Below, piece after piece: positions 7,116 through 14,900 of a DNA stretch of 64,000 bases. A program made the translations under genes and the position numbers. Each line of letters starts with the position of its first letter. The stretch's first letter is position 1. This DNA comes from Cytophagales bacterium. GTDB lineage: Bacteria > Bacteroidota > Bacteroidia > Cytophagales > CCMP332. The notes beneath the pieces were generated by a model. That model had not been told where the DNA came from and ran no database searches. It saw nothing but the letters and a program-made list of their open reading frames with translations. Where the stretch lies: contig JANQSY010000088.1 in the NCBI GenBank assembly GCA_028279065.1, positions 1-64,000 on the forward strand, in the 5' to 3' direction.

Positions 7116-8189
7116 TTAGGCTACTTCTGAGGGCAAATCGTATCTCTTATAGGAATCCGTGTTGTAGAACCCATCTTTGGATTCCTTCCACCTTTCAAAG
7201 AACACATAGTCAAGCTCTTTCATCAAGTGATTCTCAACAAGGATGTGATCCTGTTTCATAGCTTTTCTGACCTCTTTGACTAGTGTATCGTGCCGCTTCC
7301 CAACAAGTTTTCCTTTCTTCCTAAGAATGTCTTTTCTATTGTAAAATGCTTGCATCCCTCCTGTTGCCATTACCCCATTATAAAGAAGGGCATTTCTAAG
7401 CCCAGAGTAGCTTTCGGCATTGTTCAAATCAGCAGTTTTGATCTTGGTAACATGCCCAAATTTCTTTTTGAGCAGATTATAGAGTTTTATTTGGTTATCC
7501 TTCTTTCCTAATTCACCAATGGTCCTAATTCCAATTGCTCGGTGTGCCCTTTGCTTGATGGTAACTTCAACTCTTAGAAGGTTGGGGTAAGCAGGTTGGA
7601 AGGCCATCCTTCGTTTGCTATTTGCCAAGAACTCTTCGTAGTCTCTTCTGTGATCTTTCCAGTCCTTGGTTTTGTCGTAGAACTTGATTGAATAGCTATC
7701 ATTTTCAAAGCGAAGGTAGGTCTCAATCTTTTGTTTACTTCTGTTCTTGTGCATTCTGTCAGGTTTGTCCAGATAAGGAAGGTATTTTAAGACCTCGAAT
7801 AACATGGGCAGGTTAATACCAAATTCCAGACTATGAAGGTTGAACATTCTCGCTGAAATCCGTTGCACTTCCCCAGTGTCACGGTCAACCGAGTCAAAGT
7901 TTATAAGTCGATCAAGGACCATTAGAGCTTGGGCAATGGTTAACCTTGAGGTGTTGAGGTGGTTGTATCCGTTATAGAACTTGTCGAGACTTCCCTTAAG
8001 CTCTAAGCGAGTGCACCTTTGAGGGTTATCTCGTGTTGATCCTTGGAGTATAAGGTTCATTCCTCTGATCTTGTATTGGTTTCCTCTACCAATCCGCGTT
8101 TTTTCATATCCGTGAATGGCTTCAGGTAGCTCAAAGTACTCTAATCCTAGGTCTGAGGCATTTAAGCTGGCATATATCTTGTCTATCAT
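7116..8189 (-). CDS. phage/plasmid replication protein, gpII/X-like
   Basis: This 357-residue protein resembles the phage/plasmid replication protein family gene II/X (PF05144), which starts rolling-circle replication of filamentous phages and small plasmids. Visible hallmarks are the N-terminal RLELKGSLDKFYNGYN block, the following helix TIAQALMVLDRLINF, the EFGINLP strand, and the basic KIETYLRFENDSYSIKFYDKTKDW segment with the YxxxK-type Tyr/Lys arrangement. It is followed by two small ORFs and preceded by about 550 bp without genes, a fitting place for an origin. No zot/pI assembly ATPase or coat genes are nearby, so this is not a full inovirus. More likely it is a plasmid- or phage-derived integrated element, mobilised or inherited with the recombinase at 9638-10759. 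Confidence 0.7.
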   Translation of the reverse strand: MIDKIYASLNASDLGLEYFELPEAIHGYEKTRIGRGNQYKIRGMNLILQGSTRDNPQRCTRLELKGSLDKFYNGYNHLNTSRLTIAQALMVLDRLINFDSVDRDTGEVQRISARMFNLHSLEFGINLPMLFEVLKYLPYLDKPDRMHKNRSKQKIETYLRFENDSYSIKFYDKTKDWKDHRRDYEEFLANSKRRMAFQPAYPNLLRVEVTIKQRAHRAIGIRTIGELGKKDNQIKLYNLLKKKFGHVTKIKTADLNNAESYSGLRNALLYNGVMATGGMQAFYNRKDILRKKGKLVGKRHDTLVKEVRKAMKQDHILVENHLMKELDYVFFERWKESKDGFYNTDSYKRYDLPSEVA

Positions 8190-8739
8190 CCTTTTGTCGG
8201 TTTTGGTTACGTATACCTATAAAAACGTCTGAATCTTGAAATAATTCCTAGGTTTTGAAGGTTCTTGAAAGGTTATAATTTGACACTAATTTGAAGGTCA
8301 AGAGCTCAAGGTAGGGATTAGGAAAAATCCTATCTAGAGAATTTAAATAATAAGGGGAATTCTCTGACTTTTCGTCTTGATCCTGAGTACAGACCTCGGC
8401 TACAACAAATGTCCAGCTAGCTTGCCTGGACTGACCTTTTTGATTGCCAAAACCTGTGGGATTTGCGTATGATTCTAGGGGAGAAAACGAGGAAACTTTC
8501 CCTTACTATTTTAAAAATTGAAGGAGAATCATCTAAGGGGGATTTTTAGAAATTTTAGAGCAGAAGAATGGGAACAAACCCTTGCCCATTGCTATGCCTT
8601 GAAAAATAATCGGTATTGAGATTGACTGCCATTTCAGGGGAATTCCTCCAATGGACGGAGATCATTCACTAGACGATGCCTAAGCTCCCAAGAAATGATG
8701 CCTGTTTAGGCATCTATTTGTGAAAAAATTGAAATTAAA
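8190..8739. other. 550-bp gene-free region upstream of the replication gene
   Basis: No convincing ORF is present. Visible structure: related T-rich/GAAGGT repeats around 8250-8320 (TTTGAAGGTTCTTGAAAGG and TTTGAAGGTCAAGAG), an inverted repeat GTCCAG...CTGGAC at 8411-8431, and a hairpin with a further half-site near 8675-8714. Placed directly ahead of a gpII/X-like gene, it could hold the replication origin; this is inferred from position. Confidence 0.35.
8697..8714 (-). terminator. hairpin after the outer-membrane protein gene
   Basis: GATGCCT-GTTT-AGGCATC is a 7-bp stem with a 4-base loop, 26 bp past the stop of the minus-strand gene at 8740-9528. An extra arm GATGCCTAA lies at 8675-8683 and could form an alternative stem. 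No long T run follows, so termination is likely but weak. Confidence 0.45.
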
Positions 8740-9528
8740 TCACTTATTGGAAAGGAATGAAAAACCTAAAGCAAGAGACAGCCAGGTTTTATTGTCATAT
8801 GGCCAATCATCTTGTTTATTACCACCAATTATATCTCTACCTAGTATTAAACCAATTTGATATTTTTCAATTTGCGCAACGCAACCCATTCCATAGGTGA
8901 AACCGGCATAATTGTCCGTTGAAGTACTGCTACTGCCTTGCCCGGTATTTGTTGTTTCAGTGAATTGAATCAAACTTGGACCCGCAAAACCACCAATATT
9001 GAGCCAATTATTATAACGCTTACCTATTGCAAATCTGTAACCGAAGAAGGGACCTACAGATATATCAGTTGAAAACACTCTTCCAATTGTTGAACCATTG
9101 AATTCTGTTTCAGGTCTATATTTTATTGGGAGAACTAAAGTGCTCCAATGTAACCCTTGTTGCCAAACCTTTTCATAGACTTCAAAATCACTCTCAGGCT
9201 TGTAAAACAAAAGTTTGTTGGAATTATCAGCCTTTGGGGTCTCATTGTTTACTACCATTATCTTCCTTTCATCATTTCGATAAACCGAAGGCAACACTTT
9301 TAAGTAAACAATTCCCTTATTTTCATTCAGGATTCTATATTTCAATCCAGCAGCAATCCGATAAGTCGAATTTTCATTCACATCCTTAACAGTCAAATCC
9401 CCATCCGTTCTGTAAACCGGTCCGAGAAAGCCAGAGCCAAAGTTTATAAATGGAGACCAGAAACCTTGTGCAGATAAGTTTATTGAAAGAAATACTAAAA
9501 CAAAAGATAGATTAAGCGCTTTGTTCAT
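8740..9528 (-). CDS. exported outer-membrane beta-barrel-like protein
   Basis: This encodes 262 residues. A Sec signal peptide covers residues 1-21 (hydrophobic LSFVLVFLSINLSAQ). The remainder has the alternating aromatic/polar strands of a small outer-membrane barrel (YRIAAGLKYRIL, GYRFAIGKRYNN, YGMGCVAQIEKYQIGLILG) and ends with an aromatic strand (LSLALGFSFL). No specific family or ligand is recognised. It lies between the replication gene and the intact recombinase on the same strand, so it may be element cargo. It could also be an unrelated resident gene. Confidence 0.7.
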   Translation of the reverse strand: MNKALNLSFVLVFLSINLSAQGFWSPFINFGSGFLGPVYRTDGDLTVKDVNENSTYRIAAGLKYRILNENKGIVYLKVLPSVYRNDERKIMVVNNETPKADNSNKLLFYKPESDFEVYEKVWQQGLHWSTLVLPIKYRPETEFNGSTIGRVFSTDISVGPFFGYRFAIGKRYNNWLNIGGFAGPSLIQFTETTNTGQGSSSTSTDNYAGFTYGMGCVAQIEKYQIGLILGRDIIGGNKQDDWPYDNKTWLSLALGFSFLSNK

Positions 9529-9637
9529 CTACAAAACTTTTTTGAGTTAAATAAATCCAATGGATTTATCACATCAAGCTAATTGAAAGGACGAGTTAAT
9601 GAAATCCCCATTTTTGGTGATTTTTATCCAGAAGGGT

Positions 9638-10759
9638 TCAAGAAAAAACAGGAAGTGAATCAATTGCTTCCCTCTTGCTTTCATCTAGGACTTTGAGATA
9701 GATCGCAGTGGTTTGGACTTGCTTATGTCCTAGCATCTTGGAAACCGTGTAAATGTCGGTTCCTCCTGCCAACAAAAGAGTTGCATGGGTGTGTCTAGCA
9801 CAATGAAAGGTGATGTGTTTTGTGATGCCAGCTGCCTTGATCCATTGCCCAAGTTTCTTGTTCAGGAGTGCTGAATATTTTAATCCCTCAAAGACGGGAT
9901 GTTCATCAGGCAACCTATCCCCAAGCAGCTCTAAGGCTTGGTTGTTAATTGGGAGGATTTCGTGTGCCTTGGTTTTTTGTTGTTGGAATGCCAGATGATG
10001 GCCATGTTCCTTGCTGTGCCTGACATTGCCCCAGCGTAATGCCTGGACATCCGAAAACCTCAAACCAGTCAAAACCGAGAACAAAAAAGAATTTTGGATC
10101 AACGGATAATCACATGGAGTGTGGAACAAGGATTGAACTTCCTCAGTGGATAGGAATTCACGTTTGGTTTCTTGAGTGGGAATGGATGAAACTCGAGAGA
10201 CAGGGTTTTCGGGAATTAATTTCAAACGATATGCTTCATTAATGGCGGTCTTGAGTTTGCCGAAGTAGGTACCTGCTGAATTGGGAGAAAGCTTGCCCTT
10301 GGTTTTACCTTTTGATTGAAGAAGGAAGTCCTTGAATTCGATCAAGAAGATTTCATCCACTTCTGAGAGTTTCCTGCTAGGACTAGTGAATTCTCTGAGA
10401 AAATTCATCATGGAGATCCAGTTCCCAATTGTCGTTTGACTAGCGGTTTCCCTTTTTTTCTGAATAAGCTGCTCAACGAATTCGATGAAGGAGACATCTG
10501 CCTCCCTTGGTTTGCTTATGCCGTATCTTCCTTGTTGTGCTTCTAGTATTCTCTTCGAGAATACAGCCTCAGCGATTCGCTTGGTCTCTGCATTGTGAAT
10601 TCTCTCTGTTTGATTCCTTGGTTTTGTGTGGATGTAAAGTCCCAGGTATTCCCTTCTTCGTTTTCTGCTGGAAGGATCATAGACATGAAGGAAGTAGGAC
10701 GAGCGATTTACCTTGAGAGATTTAAGTTTGAGTTTCAGAGAAATACCTTTCCTTGCCAT
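9638..10759 (-). CDS. tyrosine recombinase (site-specific integrase)
   Basis: This is a complete 373-residue phage-integrase-family recombinase of the Bacteroidota type. Order: arm-type DNA-binding domain (about residues 1-75), SAM-like core-binding domain (about 85-190), catalytic domain (about 200-365). All catalytic residues are visible: Arg234 (TGLRFSD), a Lys near 263, His319-x-x-Arg322 (HCAR), His345 (LGHK) and the nucleophile Tyr354 (AIYLK). It should cut and rejoin DNA at short core sites, through a covalent Tyr-DNA intermediate. Its neighbour upstream is the winged-helix/TM gene of the cassette module, then the lipoprotein immunity gene and the Tc locus. A second, broken copy of the start is at 655-852. 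Likely targets are the cassette borders, but no att site could be proven. Confidence 0.95.
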   Translation of the reverse strand: MARKGISLKLKLKSLKVNRSSYFLHVYDPSSRKRRREYLGLYIHTKPRNQTERIHNAETKRIAEAVFSKRILEAQQGRYGISKPREADVSFIEFVEQLIQKKRETASQTTIGNWISMMNFLREFTSPSRKLSEVDEIFLIEFKDFLLQSKGKTKGKLSPNSAGTYFGKLKTAINEAYRLKLIPENPVSRVSSIPTQETKREFLSTEEVQSLFHTPCDYPLIQNSFLFSVLTGLRFSDVQALRWGNVRHSKEHGHHLAFQQQKTKAHEILPINNQALELLGDRLPDEHPVFEGLKYSALLNKKLGQWIKAAGITKHITFHCARHTHATLLLAGGTDIYTVSKMLGHKQVQTTAIYLKVLDESKREAIDSLPVFS

Positions 10760-10810
10760 GTAGAAAGATAAAAGTGGTTTGTGGCAAAACGAAGGTAAAC
10801 GGGCGAAAAC

Positions 10811-11203
10811 TTAGCTAAAAAACACAGAGTACAATAGGGAGATAAATGCTACAATCCATCCAGCCCAAGAAATAAAATCCTTTCTGAAAAATTCCCTAAT
10901 CCTCTTCCTCCTTAAATCTTGATATTGCTTTAAATACCCTCCATCGTGCTTTAAAAAGGTTGCCCCCTCTGAGTTTTTAATAATCTTAAAGTCATTTGGA
11001 TTGTCCTTGGTGGTATAGTCATAGCTGATTTCAAGATACCCATCCTCATTAAGTTGTTTTAAAAGAGTAACAACGAGATCATCATCTACTTTCCATGGGC
11101 CAAATCTATTTAGGAAGAAATCTGCATAATACATTCCTTCTCCATTTCGGATAGCGAAACTTAATAATCTGTCTTTGAGTTTGGCTTTTTCCTTTTCTGT
11201 CAT
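10811..11203 (-). CDS. small winged-helix-like protein with C-terminal TM, copy 2
   Basis: This is the paralogue of 907-1302. The start is set at the ATG at 11201-11203 (130 residues), matching the start of the other copy (MTE.KAKLKDRLLSFA); a TTG frame extends to 11233 but is not conserved. The soluble winged-helix-like part is about residues 1-95 and the C-terminal membrane helix about 112-130 (WAGWIVAFISLLYSVFF). Substitutions between the copies are spread along the protein while the frame and key blocks are kept, which suggests both were under selection. It lies 51 bp ahead of the recombinase gene. It may regulate or anchor the recombination machinery; that is inference. Confidence 0.75.
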   Translation of the reverse strand: MTEKEKAKLKDRLLSFAIRNGEGMYYADFFLNRFGPWKVDDDLVVTLLKQLNEDGYLEISYDYTTKDNPNDFKIIKNSEGATFLKHDGGYLKQYQDLRRKRIREFFRKDFISWAGWIVAFISLLYSVFFS

Positions 11204-11305
11204 CCAATAAATTTCTTGAATTTGATCTCTCAAAACAAGCCCTTAACATCGCGTATGGAGGATGTGGTATTCCGAGAGTCAGCTAGTATCTAGGAATTGA
11301 CAAAA

Positions 11306-11322
11306 CCCATTTGGCAAATGGG
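11306..11322. other. inverted repeat in the conserved non-coding block, copy 2
   Basis: CCCATTTGGCAAATGGG is an inverted repeat of two 8-base arms about a central base, with one central-pair mismatch allowed. It is followed by GGATACTTTTAT, as in copy 1 at 1412-1421. It is a candidate binding site for the module's recombinase or regulator. Confidence 0.4.
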
Positions 11323-11409
11323 GGATACTTTTATATAAGGTTTGTTGTTGCCCTTGTTGTTTAGTTGAAGGGGTTGGGTTTAAGGGAGAAGGGCCCTACG
11401 TTTTGGAGT

Positions 11410-11928
11410 TTACTCTACACTATGAAAATTTAAAATCATGAAAAACTTCGCTGATTCTCCAAAGCGATCTTTAAGTGCCTTTTCATTACCGAATACATCC
11501 TTTTCTAAATCAGTGTACTTCTCAATTTTCTCCAACGGCAAAAGATCTAATCTTGTTTGACCGATGAAAATCTTAAGGTTTGGATTTTCATCATAATCTT
11601 CCAATTCATAACATCTATTAGGAGTATTTTTAATGAAATTGTCATAGTCATAATCATACTTCTTGAAATGAAGCTTATGATCCAATGGTATGGAATGCCA
11701 AAAGACAACCATCTGATCTTGGTCTCTAAAATACCAAAATCCATCTTCAAATTCGATGTTGAAATTGCACTTAAACTCTTCTGAAAAAAGATATGTATTT
11801 TTCCACTCATCCCCCTCTTTAAAAATTACCTCATAAATAAATCCGTGCTTCCTAATAATATCTTCATCCTCTCCTGTTTGAGAGCATGCAGTAAAAAGAA
11901 ATAAAAAATGAATAATGAAAAACTGCAT
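11410..11928 (-). CDS. lipoprotein, candidate immunity to the Tc metallopeptidase tip
   Basis: This encodes 172 residues beginning immediately after the TcB-TcC stop (TAG ATG), so the genes are translationally coupled. The start has a lipoprotein signal with lipobox FTAC (Cys about residue 15), giving an exported, membrane-anchored product. The mature part is acidic and aromatic-rich (YDYDYDNF, CYELEDYDENPN) with no family I recognise. By position it matches the 130-aa gene behind the orphan tip at 1942-3036, and it ends right at the border of the recombinase module. A surface or periplasmic inhibitor of the HExxH tip is the natural reading; it is inferred from context. Confidence 0.65.
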   Translation of the reverse strand: MQFFIIHFLFLFTACSQTGEDEDIIRKHGFIYEVIFKEGDEWKNTYLFSEEFKCNFNIEFEDGFWYFRDQDQMVVFWHSIPLDHKLHFKKYDYDYDNFIKNTPNRCYELEDYDENPNLKIFIGQTRLDLLPLEKIEKYTDLEKDVFGNEKALKDRFGESAKFFMILNFHSVE

Positions 11929-14900
11929 CTACTCAACTTTAAAAATTTGATTCCATGAATCAAGATTCTGAATCATTGATTCTATTCCCTTTGGGCTCAA
12001 ACCTAAATCCAAGGTATTCCCTTTTCCAATCCCTTGTTTTGCTCTGTCAAAATTAAAACCCATTCTATGAAATATTTCATGAGTAACATTGGTTTGGAAA
12101 TCTCCTCCTGCTCCTTCATGAGCAATAACTCCTTCTTGCATTTGAATGAGCCCAGACCTTTCATCTGTAGCATATCCAGAAATACCACTTAGTTTGGGAA
12201 CGGAGGTTTCATGTTCCATGGCAGTTCTCTTCGCATTTTCAAGATTTCTGAACTCCTTTTTTGAATAATTCACAATCAGCACTTTCTCGGTTTCAATCGT
12301 GTTTCCTCCTCCTTCAATTGGTTTCGATTGATAAATTGCAAACTTACCTCTTAGCTCCTTAGAACCTTCTTGAAATGAACTTACAGTTTCAACATTTATT
12401 TTAAATTTAAGTTCAACGTTGTTGTATTCAGCATCGCCAATATTTACCTTGTCAAGTTTGAAATTTTGACGATTAAGCTCCGATTCAATCCCTTTTATAT
12501 CCTCAATCTGCTCTTTGCTAAATCCTTTATTTTCGGGAGATCCCTCAATAACAATAAGGTGAATATTAATTTCTAAGGTTGTTTTTCCTGATTCATCCGT
12601 TTCTAGCTTTCCAAAAGCTTGAGGTCTGTTATTGTTTCCACTCTCAGGCCTGCCTTTCTCCTGAAGTCCTTCAATGTCTTGTTTAGTTATCGGTCGGTTC
12701 CCCGCATAGTTATACGGGGATATATCCGCGAACTTCATCGCCAAAGGATCAACACTCGTAAACCTACAGGTCCAGGGTGCATAGTAACGGGCACCAAAGT
12801 AGCTTAAACCGTGATCCTCATCCCTTTCCTTGCCGGCAAACCGGTATCTCTGCTGTGTATAGTCCGCATGTGTACCGAAAGCAAGTTCCCCGAAGGGGAA
12901 ATATTCACTGCGGGAATAATCATAGCCTGTATTGGTCCGGTAAGTAAATACCGGTGAACCCAAATGATCATTGATGTAGGTAAGCCAATGATATTTTCCC
13001 GCTTTCTTCTTTGTGTCATTTCCAAACTTTTCGGAATTGATCATCGCGCCGTCCAGGTTCAATTTCACGAAATCCACATTATTGTTTGTATCCAGGGTCA
13101 GGGAGTGATCTGTCTCGTATAAATGCTCGTAGTCGTCGGCAATATAATTGGTAACAAGATTCAGATCTCCTTGCTTCCTGATCCACTTCTTTACCCGTTG
13201 ACCGGTATAATCATAAAGATAGATGGAATAAACCGTTGGTTCGTCTCCATCATTGACCTGATTGAAATAGGTGACCATCTGGTTCTGGTGGTTCCATGTA
13301 AAATTACGCTCCGTATTTGTTTTGATCTGGTTTCCATTATCATCATAGGTATAGCTTGCGTGAACCGTTGGAGTGGGGTCATTACCATTGTCAAAGTCAT
13401 CCAGCAAATTATTTCCTGTTTGATAATTATATCTCCGGGTAAATCCATTTGTGCCATGGTCCACATCAATATGTTTAAGCTCTTCAATATTCCCCATTTC
13501 ATCATAGGAATATTCACGTTTATAAGCTCTTACATCATTATAGCTATGACAACGGCTTACGGTGTCCCAAGGTGGTGTTGAGAGGGGAATATCGCATTCC
13601 CTCCCCGTAGCACTGATCAATCGGTATAGGGGGTCATACTCAAAGTTCCTGGTCAGATCTTCCGGAACTACAATTCTTTGAGAAAGAATGTTGCCGACCA
13701 GATCATAAGTGTACGCATAATCAATTTTATCGTTCCAATTGGAACTATTAATCTCAGCATACTCATGGGTTGTCCCAACCGGTTCTTCATAGGCCCATGC
13801 CCTCATCCTTTTAAGTCTGAAAGTATTTTCATCATAGGCATAGCGCGTCATGATCTTTTTGGAAAGCATCAATATTCTTTGTCCTTTGGCATTGTAATGC
13901 ATCTTGGCAAAGGAATATTGGGAATTATTAAAATTCATTTCCTTCACAAGGCCTCTTTCATTGTAACGAATGCTTTTCGGCCTCCTCATTCCGGATCCTC
14001 CTTTTGGCAGGGTGACTTCTACAGGCCTGCTCAACGCATCATAAGCATAGTCATGTTCATATTCATGGTCTTCCATGTAATCATCAACATGATCATCTAA
14101 CTCAGTAGCATCCGGCTTCACATAACCCGTGGTGTCAAAATCATCAGGGATCAGGGCTGTATGGTCTGCGAAAAACGCCGAATCCTTAAGATCCTGCCAG
14201 GTCCCGGGGATAGAATTTTTGAGCTTCTCATCCTTCACCACCTGTCTGATCGTGTTCACTGGGTTTCCCTTGAAGTCATATTCCGGATAAGTCATCAATC
14301 CGGCGCCATCGAAGATCTGGTATGGTCTCCCAATGTGGTTATTTGTGTACTGAGGAGCTCCAGGGGAAAACGCATGCTCTCCATAATAGGTAAACTTTCT
14401 TACCGTCCAATCATCATCCGACTGATCTTTTCCCCATACATAAACCTCTCTTGTCAGAGTATCAAACATGATCATGGTCTCTGATCCGTTTGCCCTGACT
14501 ATATGCTTGGGTTTACCTGAGTAATGGAAATAATAGGTGGTTTTACCGGAATCCAGATGATCCTCCTCTATGAGCCAATTAGCCTCGGAATACTTGTTTG
14601 TCGTAACCGTCCTGCTTAAGGCATCAGTGATCTCAAGCACATTGCCACGGATATCATAGCTGTACTCCATAACGATATCGTTGGAACTATTATCATCCAC
14701 CCGCTGGGTGGTCTTCACCTGCCGGCCCAATGCATCCAGGACCACAGAGGACGGAGTGTACCAATGATCATCATAGTCGGCGCTCTCCGTAGGATGGGTA
14801 GCCCCGCCCAGATCATTAGCATCATAGGTATAGCTTTCCCAGGGGGTGGGCTCGAATTCATCCAGCTCCTCCAGATCGGGACTTGCTATGGTCCCCGGAA

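Larger units (their letters stand above)
10608..11400 (-). repeat. recombinase/winged-helix module, copy 2 (complete side)
   Basis: This is the counterpart of 701-1530: recombinase start, winged-helix/TM gene and about 200 bp of conserved non-coding DNA, ending at GCCCTACG (11393-11400), just past the lipoprotein immunity gene. It is direct-oriented with respect to copy 1 and about 9.9 kb away, so recombination between the copies would delete or duplicate everything between them. Confidence 0.8.

Noticed and set aside
7116-9528. Complete filamentous prophage
   Set aside because: A gpII/X-like gene is present, but there is no zot/pI-like ATPase, coat or adsorption gene in the surrounding sequence.
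12060-12100. Strict metzincin motif in the Tc tip
   Set aside because: HExxHxxG is present, but the third ligand is not at the exact metzincin position (Phe, with Asp one residue later), so only HExxH is claimed.
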